Positions 48,819 through 56,834 of a DNA stretch of 64,000 nucleotides are shown here, piece after piece. Below the pieces are notes generated by a model, which ran no database searches, was not told the origin of the DNA, and saw nothing but the letters and a program-made list of their open reading frames with translations. Each line of letters opens with the position of its first letter. Position 1 is the stretch's first letter. Source of the stretch: a virus; IMG/VR virus record IMGVR_UViG_3300033141_002949, positions 1 to 64,000 of that record; one strand, written 5' to 3'. The position numbers and the translations under genes were made by a program.

Positions 48819-49022
48819 ATGCATTGGAGCGACGCGGAGCATTGGTGGGTATGTGATTGCGGGGCCGTGCTGCCCGACGCCCCACGCGGGGACCAAGGGC
48901 GCGGCCTTGTGCAGTGCCGACGGTGCGGCCAGTGGTGGCGGTTCGGCTACTGGCTGCTGAACCGCTGGCCCGGCGATAAGGGCAACACTGGTCTAGAACC
49001 CAGGCGGGCCATGATGTACTAG
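48819..49022 (+). CDS. Zinc-ribbon protein, paralogue A
   Basis: 67 residues. WWVCDCGAVLPDAP then GLVQCRRCGQWWRF form a complete CxC...CxxC ribbon. The gene at 50298-50489 codes a near-identical ribbon (WWVCDCGAVLPDAPRGDQ in both), indicating a recent duplication. AGGGAGG precedes ATG 48819. Confidence 0.8.
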   Translation: MHWSDAEHWWVCDCGAVLPDAPRGDQGRGLVQCRRCGQWWRFGYWLLNRWPGDKGNTGLEPRRAMMY

Positions 49023-49028
49023 CCGCTA

Positions 49029-49058
49029 GGGTGGCTCTGGCCTCTACCAGAGCCACCC
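49029..49058 (+). terminator. 12-bp intergenic hairpin
   Basis: GGGTGGCTCTGG and CCAGAGCCACCC with a 6-base loop, seven bases after the stop of paralogue A. No T-run; the next ribosome site follows within 10 bases, so it could also regulate translation of the 49078 gene. Confidence 0.6.
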
Positions 49059-49077
49059 CGCAAAGGAGGTTATCACC

Positions 49078-49302
49078 ATGCTACCGCCAGAAGTCCACAC
49101 GTTCATTGGCCGCTACTACGGCCACCGCGCGCACCCGGTTGCCGTCGCCGTCGATGGTGATGGCATCGAGTACATCATCACCAAGCAGAACGGCCATCGG
49201 ACCATCGGGGCATATGCCCCAAATGGCACCTGGCGGACCCTAGCGCCGTCACATGTGCCGGATGGTCTGGCTTGGTCGTTGTACTGGGTGCAACCGGTCT
49301 AG
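49078..49302 (+). CDS. Unknown 74-residue protein
   Basis: Beta-rich small protein (AVAVDGDGIEYIITKQNGHR) preceded by AAAGGAGG. No family recognised. Flanked by strong hairpins on both sides. Confidence 0.65.
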   Translation: MLPPEVHTFIGRYYGHRAHPVAVAVDGDGIEYIITKQNGHRTIGAYAPNGTWRTLAPSHVPDGLAWSLYWVQPV

Positions 49303-49308
49303 GCCTTA

Positions 49309-49337
49309 CCCCACGGGGGATATCATCCCCCGTGGGG
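49309..49337 (+). terminator. 13-bp intergenic hairpin
   Basis: CCCCACGGGGGAT and ATCCCCCGTGGGG with a 3-base loop ATC, seven bases after the previous stop. No T-run. It belongs to the same style of intergenic foldback as 49029-49058. Confidence 0.6.
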
Positions 49338-49353
49338 AAGCAGAAAGGGGGTT

Positions 49354-49626
49354 ATGATGAGACTCACAGTCGATCAGTTGTTTGAGGCTGCTCGCATTCT
49401 GGATGCGGCGACCGGGCCGTCCATTCGCGTCGGTTACCAAGAGGTAGCCGGCGTCCCAGATGATGATAGATTCATCTGGGCGCGGGGCAACTGGGACCGT
49501 GCACGCGGGCAGTCGCTTGTCTTAGCGGTCTGGGTGCCGCAGGACGAGCAGGGGGGCGATGGTACTTGCCTCCTGTGGGATGATGGCGAAATCCTTGTCA
49601 TCGACGAGGATGAAGACTCTGCATAA
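49354..49626 (+). CDS. Unknown 90-residue acidic protein
   Basis: MRLTVDQLFEAARILDAATG helix, then beta-like segments and an acidic tail (EILVIDEDEDSA). AAGGGGG precedes two adjacent ATG codons (49354, 49357). No family recognised. Confidence 0.65.
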   Translation: MMRLTVDQLFEAARILDAATGPSIRVGYQEVAGVPDDDRFIWARGNWDRARGQSLVLAVWVPQDEQGGDGTCLLWDDGEILVIDEDEDSA

Positions 49627-49636
49627 GGAGGTCAGC

Positions 49637-50023
49637 GTGGAAATCTATGTCGATGATTGGCCCTACCTCAACAGCTGGATTGTTCAGGAATACCACGATG
49701 TCATGCTGGTACTTCCTGCAACGCTTCCGCCGCAGCCGCCGGGCGAGCGTCCGCTATGGGCTGAGTTAGCTTCTCGCGCCGAGCGACGAATGGAACTACT
49801 CGGCTATAGAAACACGGCGGGCAAAGGAAACTGGGATGAAGGGGTTGCCATGTTTGAGCGAACCCATGCGCCAGCGACGTACAAAGACCTGTTATCTGAA
49901 CTTGCCACAGGAGAAGAGGTGCGACATATACGAGCGCTAATCGACGCTCGGGGCGCAGAGTTGTCCGATCCGATTGCCCCGGACTTCTTCGACGTGCTCT
50001 CCGAAGAGGGCTACCCGGTCTAA
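49637..50023 (+). CDS. Unknown 128-residue protein
   Basis: GTG 49637 follows AAGGAGG at six bases. Helical and acidic, with a proline-rich loop (LPATLPPQPPGERP). No family recognised. Confidence 0.65.
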   Translation: MEIYVDDWPYLNSWIVQEYHDVMLVLPATLPPQPPGERPLWAELASRAERRMELLGYRNTAGKGNWDEGVAMFERTHAPATYKDLLSELATGEEVRHIRALIDARGAELSDPIAPDFFDVLSEEGYPV

Positions 50024-50080
50024 TCTGTCGAGGCGTTACGCCCTTGCAAGTCTGGACGGATTAACACAGAGAGGAGCAAC

Positions 50081-50287
50081 ATGACGTATCAGTATTGGGC
50101 GCACAAGCGTAGCGGAGAGGTCTACGCCGTGCGCTTGGAGCATGGCCGGGTCACGGGCGTATGTGGGCCATTGCATCGCTCTGAGGCCGTCACAACAAAC
50201 CTGCTCAACATGCACTATGACGACCACCCAGAGGATGTGGCGTGGCTACGCAAGGCCGACAACGACTTTGTACTGTACGAACCGTAA
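50081..50287 (+). CDS. Unknown 68-residue protein
   Basis: WAHKRSGEVYAVRLEHGRVT suggests a beta hairpin; a C-terminal helix follows. GAGAGGAG precedes ATG 50081. Function unknown. Confidence 0.65.
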   Translation: MTYQYWAHKRSGEVYAVRLEHGRVTGVCGPLHRSEAVTTNLLNMHYDDHPEDVAWLRKADNDFVLYEP

Positions 50288-50297
50288 GGGGGGTAGC

Positions 50298-50489
50298 GTG
50301 GACAAATGGTGGGTATGTGATTGTGGGGCCGTGCTGCCCGACGCCCCGCGCGGGGACCAAAGCCGGGGTCTGGTGCAGTGCACCAAGTGTGGGGCCTGGT
50401 GGCGGTTCGACTACTGGCCTTCACGCGGGTGCCCTCGCTGGCCGGTTATGGATGGTCCGGAGCCCAGGCTGGTTATTACAGGTGACTAG
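50298..50489 (+). CDS. Zinc-ribbon protein, paralogue B
   Basis: 63 residues from GTG 50298 (GGGGGGT upstream). WWVCDCGAVLPDAP and GLVQCTKCGAWWRF repeat the ribbon of the 48819 gene; DNA identity over this part is high. The C-termini differ. Confidence 0.75.
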   Translation: MDKWWVCDCGAVLPDAPRGDQSRGLVQCTKCGAWWRFDYWPSRGCPRWPVMDGPEPRLVITGD

Positions 50490-50501
50490 AAAGGGGATGT
50501 G

Positions 50502-50765
50502 ATGGAACTCTACATTGTGTTTCGTAACCGTGGGGATTCTCTTTACTACGTGGCCCGCGTTAGCGACCGTGCGCGGTGCGTAGGCGGGCCTTTCGTGTAC
50601 TTTGACGACGCACACACTGCCGCTGCGAGGTTGGCCAGCCCCGCAGCTGTCTACGGTACTTGGCCGGCAGAGTTCGGACAGCGTGCGGCGGACTATGCCA
50701 GCGATCTGAATGTGGACGATCTGCCGCGCGATGCTTATATCGTTCGTCGCCAGAGAGGAGGCTAA
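50502..50765 (+). CDS. Unknown 87-residue protein
   Basis: Starts ATG 50502 (AAGGGG). Small alpha/beta pattern (ELYIVFRNRGDSLYYVARVS; TAAARLASPAAVY). No family recognised. Confidence 0.65.
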   Translation: MELYIVFRNRGDSLYYVARVSDRARCVGGPFVYFDDAHTAAARLASPAAVYGTWPAEFGQRAADYASDLNVDDLPRDAYIVRRQRGG

Positions 50766-50766
50766 C

Positions 50767-51117
50767 ATGACAGGCGAGATGCACTGGGTAAACCAGGATG
50801 GAACAGACTCCAACGGTGATGTGTGGAAGATACACGCAGCGGTTGCCAAGGCCGTCGGTGGAAGGCTAATGCCTTTCGACGTGTACCAAGGCCCCTACAT
50901 CGTGGTCGGCCCGGACCTGCGTGTGGGCAGAACACCCGTGAATGCGCGGCACTTGGGCATCGTGCGCCTTTGGCTGTACGTCAAAGACGACCTTGTAGGG
51001 GTCGTCTACCGCGAGGACACAGACACGTACCGAGAATACCTGCCTATAGACGACGCGGATGAGGCCTGCAACGCTGCATATGATTTGCTTCAAGAGGAGG
51101 TGTCACTGACATGCTAG
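50767..51117 (+). CDS. Unknown 116-residue protein
   Basis: ATG 50767 after GAGGAGG, one base after the previous stop. Beta-rich (YIVVGPDLRVG, LGIVRLWLYVKDDLVGVVYR) with a C-terminal helix. No family recognised. It overlaps the next start. Confidence 0.65.
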   Translation: MTGEMHWVNQDGTDSNGDVWKIHAAVAKAVGGRLMPFDVYQGPYIVVGPDLRVGRTPVNARHLGIVRLWLYVKDDLVGVVYREDTDTYREYLPIDDADEACNAAYDLLQEEVSLTC

Positions 51118-51758
51118 TGACAATGGAGAACTCAGAGGTACGACTGTCCTTGTCTCCGGACTGTTTGGACGACGGACCGAGAAGGGAGTGGGATAACCTG
51201 GGCCACATGGTCTGCTGGCATAACCGCTACACGTTAGGAGATGAGGGGTTACCAGCGTCGCCGGAGGATTGGTTCTACGACATGGCCTGCGCTCTCCCCG
51301 GCGATTGCCGCAAGGCCGAGCGCCTGTGTGAGCAGGGCCGGCTTCAAGAGTACGTTCTAGGGCACCCAGACTTGCTGTATCTGGACTTGTTCCTGTTCGA
51401 CCACAGCGGACTTGCTATGTCCACGTCGTCTCGAACATTTCGAGCCTGTGACCCCCTTGGTTGGGATTGGGGACAGGTGGGTTACATCTACGTGACCAAG
51501 GACGAGCTACGCGCGGAGTTCGGCGTACAGCGGTTGAGCAAAGCGCGATTGAAGCAGGCTGAAGAGATACTGAGGCAGGAGGTCGCCGTTTATAATATGT
51601 GGCTGCAAGGCGACGTATGGGCGTACACCATCGAGTCGCGGAGCACAGGGGAGATACTGGACTCCTGCGGCGGCTGCTATGGAATCGATGCTCTCCGATT
51701 CCAAGTGCCTGAAGAATATCACGATCTATTGGAGGAGGTGTTAGAGTGCGCAATCTAG
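51111..51758 (+). CDS. Conserved phage early protein of unknown function
   Basis: 215 residues. The order SGLAMSTSSRTF, DWGQVGYIYVTKDELRAEFG, then VYNMWLQGDVWAYTIE and GEILDSCGGCYGIDAL is one I recognise from a widespread phage family with no known function. It starts in an overlap with the previous gene. The domain looks alpha/beta; no catalytic residues are evident. Confidence 0.7.
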   Translation: MLVTMENSEVRLSLSPDCLDDGPRREWDNLGHMVCWHNRYTLGDEGLPASPEDWFYDMACALPGDCRKAERLCEQGRLQEYVLGHPDLLYLDLFLFDHSGLAMSTSSRTFRACDPLGWDWGQVGYIYVTKDELRAEFGVQRLSKARLKQAEEILRQEVAVYNMWLQGDVWAYTIESRSTGEILDSCGGCYGIDALRFQVPEEYHDLLEEVLECAI

Positions 51759-52015
51759 GTGCTTTTTTGGCAGCGTCCGTCCCTCTTCGAATCACGGACT
51801 TGCAAGAGCGGGGCGGGCCTGGACCGGAGGAGTGGGCCTGGGCTGTCGACTTCGGAGAGGCGTTGACCTACCAGAGAGATGTATTGCTCTTTGGGGACGC
51901 GCGACGCGCGTCCGGATTGGCAAACGACCTCTCCCGTGCCGTGGCGATACTGGCCTTCGCTCCGGGCGGTGTGTCTGTCTTTGGACAGCACTTTGAGGCC
52001 AAGAAGGAGGGTTGA
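51746..52015 (+). CDS. Unknown 89-residue protein
   Basis: GTG 51746 after AGGAGG, overlapping the previous gene. Helical, weakly acidic (EALTYQRDVLLFGDARRASG). No family recognised. Confidence 0.6.
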   Translation: MRNLGAFLAASVPLRITDLQERGGPGPEEWAWAVDFGEALTYQRDVLLFGDARRASGLANDLSRAVAILAFAPGGVSVFGQHFEAKKEG

Positions 52016-52016
52016 C

Positions 52017-52250
52017 GTGATTACTCTGACGGTCACAGAGCAAGAGTATCGAACAATCCTGGCCGCGCTGCATATGTGGCAGGATGCCCGCCGTGGGGCG
52101 ATGAGCCACAGCCTGAACGACGCGCAGCACATCAGTAGGCTATGGAGCATAGCCACGGCGCACGGGCAGATCATGGGCCTAACCCCTACCGAGGGGAACG
52201 CCCTTATAGCCTCACTGGAGGCGCAAAAATGTTCTATGAGACGCGAGTAG
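52017..52250 (+). CDS. Unknown small helical protein
   Basis: 77 residues from GTG 52017, preceded by AAGGAGG. ITLTVTEQEYRTILAALHMW and SHSLNDAQHISRLWSIATAH predict helices. It overlaps the J-domain gene by 22 bases. Function unknown. Confidence 0.65.
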   Translation: MITLTVTEQEYRTILAALHMWQDARRGAMSHSLNDAQHISRLWSIATAHGQIMGLTPTEGNALIASLEAQKCSMRRE

Positions 52251-53092
52251 ATCGCGGAGACGATGGTATGTTGCGCTTGAGGACCCCTTACAATCCGGCA
52301 TTGGTTGCCGCACTGAAGGCCGCCGTGCCCACCTCCGAGCGCAAGTGGAACCGCTTTGACAAGGTGTGGGAGGTGCACCCCCGGCACGCACGAACGCTTG
52401 AACAGTTGGTCCGTCGGCATTTGGGGGAGGAGCTACAGATTCCCAAAGAGTACACCGTCGAGCGCCAACCGAGTAAGATGTCCATAGACTTGCACTACCT
52501 GGGGGCCTGTCGGGACCGTGGCGGCGGCGAGTCGGCGGCTTATGGTTGGGATGGTCGTGATTGGCGCTACGTCATATCGGAGAGCGTGCTGCGCTCTTGG
52601 TTCGGCGCTCCCGCATCGCCCGACGATGCCGTAAGTCTGTATGCGGTACTTGGTGTCCGGCAGGGGGTGGGCGCCGACGTTCTCCGAAAGGCGTACCGGC
52701 GCATCGCCTTTCAGTGGCACCCTGACAGGTGCAAGGAGCCGGACGCCAAAGAGCAGTTCCAAGCCGTGCAGCACGCCTATGAGGTGTTGAGCGACCCCGT
52801 GCAGCGTGCCAAGTACGACGCTGGACTCGCCCTGGCCGCGACTGTGACAGACAGCGGGCGTCCCGTGGCGCGCACGCGCGGGTACCGCGCGCCCTTGCGC
52901 ACAGGGAGATTGGAGGTGATGGCCTTGGAGATGGGCGACAAGGTGATCGTGCATGACATCCTAGATTGGCAGGACATACAAGACGCACAGGGGCGGACGC
53001 TCTACGCAGAGTGGGATACGCGAATGCAGGAAGTTGTCGAGCTGTGGGTGCCTGCTCCCCCTGTGCCCGGCACGACCGGGCCGAGTATGTGA
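52229..53092 (+). CDS. J-domain (DnaJ-like) protein
   Basis: 287 residues. About 135-190 is a J-domain: SLYAVLGVRQGVGADVLRKA, FQWHPDRCKEP with HPD at 164-166, then AVQHAYEVLSDPVQRAKYDA. The N-terminal part (LKAAVPTSERKWNRFDKVWE) resembles the N-terminal helper seen in some SNF2-like proteins. No zinc finger or client-binding repeats are present. It may steer the host Hsp70 toward phage replication or assembly. GGAGG precedes ATG 52229. Confidence 0.82.
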   Translation: MFYETRVDRGDDGMLRLRTPYNPALVAALKAAVPTSERKWNRFDKVWEVHPRHARTLEQLVRRHLGEELQIPKEYTVERQPSKMSIDLHYLGACRDRGGGESAAYGWDGRDWRYVISESVLRSWFGAPASPDDAVSLYAVLGVRQGVGADVLRKAYRRIAFQWHPDRCKEPDAKEQFQAVQHAYEVLSDPVQRAKYDAGLALAATVTDSGRPVARTRGYRAPLRTGRLEVMALEMGDKVIVHDILDWQDIQDAQGRTLYAEWDTRMQEVVELWVPAPPVPGTTGPSM

Positions 53093-53113
53093 AACTAGCA
53101 AAGGAGTGGCTAA

Positions 53114-53674
53114 ATGGAACTCGCAATCGTTCCGGGCAGCATCGCTGATGTAGCCAAGGCCGAGGGCCGCAGCGTCGCTGAGAGCTTTATATCCTGTGAC
53201 GCTGTGATCGTGTTCGACTCGTCGGGGTCGATGGCTACACGCGATGCGCGTAACGGTCGGGCGCGGTACGACGTGGCCTGCGAGGAATTGCGCGCGTTGC
53301 AGGAGCGCCTGCCGGGGAAGCTGGCGGTAGTCGCCTTCTCGGATTCGGTGATTTTCGTGCCCGGCGGGGAGCCGCCCCTGTTGGGCGGCGGGACGGACTT
53401 GACTCAAGCGTTGCGTTTCGTCAAAGTCGCCGACGTAGCGGGCATTCGGATTATCGTAGTCTCCGATGGCGAGCCGAACGACCCCGTGAGCGCCCTGCAT
53501 GTAGCGGAGGAGTTCTCGGGCCGTATAGACACGGTGTACGTTGGCCCAGAGGAGATGCCATGGGGTCGGGATTTCCTTCAGCAACTCTCCCGTGCGCATA
53601 GAGGGGCGATGTACGTCGCCGACCGTGCGAACGAGCTCGCAGACAAGGTGCAGTTACTGTTGGAAGGAGCGTAG
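53114..53674 (+). CDS. VWA-domain protein
   Basis: 186 residues. DAVIVFDSSGSMATRD gives the MIDAS site (D35, S37, S39), with GGGTDLTQAL and VSDGEPND completing the metal-binding set. Compact von Willebrand A domains act in protein interaction. It is co-transcribed with the J-domain and macrodomain genes and may work with one of them. AAAGGAG precedes ATG 53114. Confidence 0.82.
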   Translation: MELAIVPGSIADVAKAEGRSVAESFISCDAVIVFDSSGSMATRDARNGRARYDVACEELRALQERLPGKLAVVAFSDSVIFVPGGEPPLLGGGTDLTQALRFVKVADVAGIRIIVVSDGEPNDPVSALHVAEEFSGRIDTVYVGPEEMPWGRDFLQQLSRAHRGAMYVADRANELADKVQLLLEGA

Positions 53675-53675
53675 C

Positions 53676-54113
53676 ATGGCAGTTCACTATCTAGAGCACA
53701 TGGACATCTTCCGTATGATTCATCCCCGTGTCATCCCTGTGAACTGCGTTGGCTCCTGCGGCACAGGCATTGCCAGGCAGTTCGCATTGCAAGAGCCACG
53801 GTTGGCGTTGGCCTTTGCAGGCTACGTCAAGGAGCATGGCTTTCACCCTGGGGATTGCCTGTATCTGCCCTGGGATGTCGGCTACGTCTTCATGGCTACC
53901 AAGAACGCGCCGTGGAACCCGAGTACGATGTCCTGGGTGCGTCAAGGGTTGGAGACCCTGCGGGAGCGTGCCCCTGTGTGGAGGTTGTCCAACGTGGCCC
54001 TGCCCAGAGTGGGGTGCGGGTGCGGTGGGTTGGATTGGAAGAATGTCAAGCCGGTGGTAGAGGAGGTGTTGGGTCCGTCGGATGTGACGGTGTGGGTATG
54101 CTTGTACCCGTAG
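53676..54113 (+). CDS. Macrodomain protein (DarG-like ADP-ribose binding)
   Basis: 145 residues. VNCVGSCGTGIARQFA and LPRVGCGCGGLDWKNVKPVV are the two ADP-ribose loops of DarG/Poa1p-type macrodomains. DarG removes ADP-ribose from DNA; related enzymes remove it from proteins or process ADP-ribose phosphates. In a phage this suggests reversal of an ADP-ribosylating host defence, though NAD metabolism is also possible. It begins one base after the VWA gene stop. Confidence 0.85.
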   Translation: MAVHYLEHMDIFRMIHPRVIPVNCVGSCGTGIARQFALQEPRLALAFAGYVKEHGFHPGDCLYLPWDVGYVFMATKNAPWNPSTMSWVRQGLETLRERAPVWRLSNVALPRVGCGCGGLDWKNVKPVVEEVLGPSDVTVWVCLYP

Positions 54114-54119
54114 GGTGTC

Positions 54120-54151
54120 GGGGGGTGTGCGGAGGCTGATACACACCCCCC
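54120..54151 (+). terminator. 10-bp hairpin after the macrodomain gene
   Basis: GGGGGGTGTG (54120-54129) and CACACCCCCC (54142-54151) form a perfect stem with a 12-base loop. No T-run follows. The rest of 54152-54239 holds no gene. Confidence 0.6.
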
Positions 54152-54239
54152 ACCTCGCCACACGCACAGTGAGCAGGAGGTCTCACATCCCCAGTATACG
54201 TGGAATCAGCCGTGGTGTCAAGAGGAGAGGAGGTCTTCA

Positions 54240-54755
54240 ATGAACGAAGGTGTAGTCATAGTCGTTCACGACGGGCGCGTCGAGCGCGTACACATGGACA
54301 GCCAAAGTCCCGTAGTCGTCGTAGACCTCGACGACGCGGCTTTCGGGGACAACTACGTGTACGAGCCACAGGTTCAGTCGTTGGAAAGTCTTTGCACGAA
54401 ATACCGCTTGGCCGTCAACAGGTACTTTTTCCTGTCTGGGGACGACGTGAAGATTTCCGATGAGGTACGCGCTCTCATGAATGTGTACTCTCACGTGACG
54501 ACAAAACCTGTCGAATACGATCTGGACGACTGGTACACGATTGTAGACTGGCTCGTTTGGTCCAAGCTGAAAGAGATGGTGGGAGAGGATGAAGAAACGC
54601 AACTGGATACGTTGGCGTTTATTGCCAAGGCGTTGCAGGATATGCGCTGGCTTGCGGAGCATGGCGCGCGGCTGAAAGAGAAGAGGCGGGAGAAGCTATG
54701 GTCACGACCTGACGACTGTGGAGAAAGGAGGAAGGTGCATTCCCCTGTCGCCTAA
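54240..54755 (+). CDS. Unknown 171-residue acidic protein
   Basis: Beta-rich start (GVVIVVHDGRVERVHMDSQS, PVVVVDLDDAAFGD), then helical (WYTIVDWLVWSKLKEMVGED). GAGAGGAGG precedes ATG 54240. Its 3' end lies over the SD-hairpin leader of the next gene. No family recognised. Confidence 0.65.
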   Translation: MNEGVVIVVHDGRVERVHMDSQSPVVVVDLDDAAFGDNYVYEPQVQSLESLCTKYRLAVNRYFFLSGDDVKISDEVRALMNVYSHVTTKPVEYDLDDWYTIVDWLVWSKLKEMVGEDEETQLDTLAFIAKALQDMRWLAEHGARLKEKRREKLWSRPDDCGERRKVHSPVA

Positions 54756-54783
54756 AGACGGCGGTTTCCTGCACCGATTTTCT
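54724..54783 (+). promoter_or_regulatory. SD-hairpin-AUG leader, copy 2
   Basis: AAAGGAGG (54724-54731), AA, a 42-base foldback closed by GGTGC/GCACC (54734-54738 with 54771-54775), then GATTTTCT and ATG 54784. Sequence and spacing match the leader of the glycosyltransferase gene at 30535-30593. This copy overlaps the end of the upstream coding frame. Confidence 0.75.
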
Positions 54784-55305
54784 ATGAAAGTTGATGCCGC
54801 GATATGGTCCGCTGAGAGGGCACTGGAGGCGCGCGGCTATCGTATAATGCCTATTGACCCTGTGGACCCCTCACTGTGGGCCTACACACGTTATGACCGA
54901 CGGCACGTCTACGTGCGTCCCGACCTGTCGGAGCGCGAGACCCTTCTGGCCTTACTACACGAGATGGGGCACGTAGAGTTGCACGCGGGCACAGACAGAA
55001 GCAAGATTGCGACGTACCTTCGAGATGTGGAGGCGGAACTGACGGCGATGCGTATGCTGCGCCTGTTACGTCAAACGTCCAACGGCATCTCGATGGACTA
55101 TCTCAAAAACGAAACCGCCGGCCATGGAGACGTTCTCTCCATCGTGCTGACGTTGGACGCCGACCGTTTGGAGCGAGCTGCCGCGCGTCTGGTAGGTGGG
55201 ATGTGGGCCTGCTATCTGCCCAGGATGCTTTGGGAGCAGTTGACAAGAAGCCGAAAGTATGCTACACTTTCTTTAGTGGACAGTGGTCAGGAGGAGGAGG
55301 CATAA
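54784..55305 (+). CDS. ImmA/IrrE-like metallopeptidase
   Basis: 173 residues. LLALLHEMGHVELHAG supplies the HExxH zinc site (H59, E60, H63) and a further His67. Such peptidases often cleave phage repressors or act in toxin systems. ATG 54784 has no adjacent ribosome site; the in-frame GTG 54718 is less likely since the leader's sequence recurs outside coding DNA. It overlaps the next gene by one base. Confidence 0.75.
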   Translation: MKVDAAIWSAERALEARGYRIMPIDPVDPSLWAYTRYDRRHVYVRPDLSERETLLALLHEMGHVELHAGTDRSKIATYLRDVEAELTAMRMLRLLRQTSNGISMDYLKNETAGHGDVLSIVLTLDADRLERAAARLVGGMWACYLPRMLWEQLTRSRKYATLSLVDSGQEEEA

Positions 55306-56102
55306 TGGGCCGCGTCTACATCGTAGGCCGCGTGCTCGACGCTTTCGACGAGCAGGCGGCGAAGTTAGTACCCCGACCCCGCGAACTGTTATCCCATGTG
55401 CTCGTGTCCAGACATCACGTCCTGGACGAGACCAACCGTGCTATCGCCGCGCGGTACGATAACACCCCGCTTGAACTCTTGCGCTCCGCGCGTGTAGAGC
55501 GCGCCGCGCAGTACGTGGTGCGCGATCTCTGTTGGGCGCTCAATCTACGCAGTCACAGCGTTGCTACGTTCATCGTAGAGGACACCATTCCCATTCTCCA
55601 CGTTATGCCGGACGAGTTAGGCGATGTTGTGGATTTTGGCGGCAAGATACCCAGCCGTCCGCAGGTGGGTCTGGACGCACACCTGTACCGCGCTATACAG
55701 CGGCGCATAGAGGTGTGCAGGCTCCCTGACCAATCCCGTGACGAAAACATCTCCGTTCAGGAGTACGTTACGGCCCTCGTGCAGAGCATTCCCCCAGAGA
55801 ACTTACTGAGTTATCTAAACTCCGATGACTTTATGGAGTGGCGCAAGGCACGCGCCGGCGTGAAGTACCGTGCCGTTCCCGTGTCGCGCACGATCTACAT
55901 CGCGTTGAGGCACATAAAGACGGAGTTGAACATACCCATGTCGCAGATGCTCTCCTACTTGGTGGAAAAGGATCTGAAGGCCACCGAGGTCGCAGTGAGT
56001 ATGAGTGAGGGCGGGATACCTGAGGATGTTCGCAAGTATTGGATACGAGAGGTGAAAACGCTTCTGAACATTGACGAGGAGCGCGGCGTGCGATGGGAAT
56101 GA
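55305..56102 (+). CDS. Unknown protein with RHH-like C-terminal segment
   Basis: 265 residues from ATG 55305 (GGAGGAGG). The C-terminal stretch SRTIYIALRHIKTELNIPMS then QMLSYLVEKDLKA has the strand-helix-helix pattern of CopG/Arc repressors. The N-terminal 180 residues are alpha/beta and unrecognised. It may act with the preceding peptidase as a regulator-protease pair; this is inference from adjacency. Confidence 0.5.
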   Translation: MGRVYIVGRVLDAFDEQAAKLVPRPRELLSHVLVSRHHVLDETNRAIAARYDNTPLELLRSARVERAAQYVVRDLCWALNLRSHSVATFIVEDTIPILHVMPDELGDVVDFGGKIPSRPQVGLDAHLYRAIQRRIEVCRLPDQSRDENISVQEYVTALVQSIPPENLLSYLNSDDFMEWRKARAGVKYRAVPVSRTIYIALRHIKTELNIPMSQMLSYLVEKDLKATEVAVSMSEGGIPEDVRKYWIREVKTLLNIDEERGVRWE

Positions 56103-56323
56103 CGGACATCTGTCTTGGACCGGTAATAGTCGCCACTGTTGGATTGGCCGTCTCGCTGGTTCGGGCTTTGGATACGCCAGAGCACAACGCTGGGGATTTG
56201 GAACCCGCCGGGGGTGACGATCCGGATTTCTACGTCTACTCTGAGGAGGGGGTTAGGAAGGTCGCCTACAAAGGAAGTCCGATGTACGGTGCGATCCAAG
56301 CCTCTCTACGTCGTAGGAGGTAA
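56093..56323 (+). CDS. Small membrane-associated protein
   Basis: 76 residues. A hydrophobic N-terminal segment (GPVIVATVGLAVSLVRAL) precedes an acidic loop and basic C-terminus. It overlaps the previous gene. Function unknown. Confidence 0.6.
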   Translation: MGMTDICLGPVIVATVGLAVSLVRALDTPEHNAGDLEPAGGDDPDFYVYSEEGVRKVAYKGSPMYGAIQASLRRRR

Positions 56324-56325
56324 AC

Positions 56326-56613
56326 GTGCGCCTAGATACATCGTTCGTGCGCCGCATGTTCGCCCTGGGCAACCATAAGAGGTTGCGCATCCTGGCGCTC
56401 CTCGCGGAACGCCCCAGGACGCACAGGGAGATATTGATGAATCTGCGCAGCATCACCGACGCGGGGTACCACCTGCGGCTCCTACAGCGTTTGAGCATCA
56501 TAAACAAGGACGCATCAGACCCTCACGATGTCGTGTACTCGCTGCGGCCTGAGGCTATTGAGCACGTGATCCTTGCATTGGAAGAGTTCTTAGAGGAGGT
56601 CAAACATGAATAG
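56326..56613 (+). CDS. ArsR-like winged-helix regulator
   Basis: 95 residues from GTG 56326 (AGGAGG). LGNHKRLRILALLAERPRTH and LRSITDAGYHLRLLQRLSII fit an ArsR/MarR-type winged helix. It may control this early region. It overlaps the next gene. Confidence 0.65.
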   Translation: MRLDTSFVRRMFALGNHKRLRILALLAERPRTHREILMNLRSITDAGYHLRLLQRLSIINKDASDPHDVVYSLRPEAIEHVILALEEFLEEVKHE

Positions 56614-56818
56614 GACGGCATTGCAGGAGATGATTTGGGAGCAGTACAGCGCACAGACCAGCACAGTAGAGGAATACCTTCGGCTTGGCAACTCTGCGGA
56701 GTGCTACGTGCAGGACCTAACAACGTTCTGCGCCGAAGGCCTCGACGAGGAGGAGCGCGCGTTCGTCGAGGCACGAGTGCGTGAACTCGTCGAGGGTGAT
56801 CTGCGTCAGATCGACTAG
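56606..56818 (+). CDS. Unknown 70-residue acidic protein
   Basis: Helical, acidic (LDEEERAFVEARVRELVEGD). GAGGAGG precedes ATG 56606. Function unknown. Confidence 0.65.
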   Translation: MNRTALQEMIWEQYSAQTSTVEEYLRLGNSAECYVQDLTTFCAEGLDEEERAFVEARVRELVEGDLRQID

Positions 56819-56834
56819 CCCAGTACGGCAGGGG

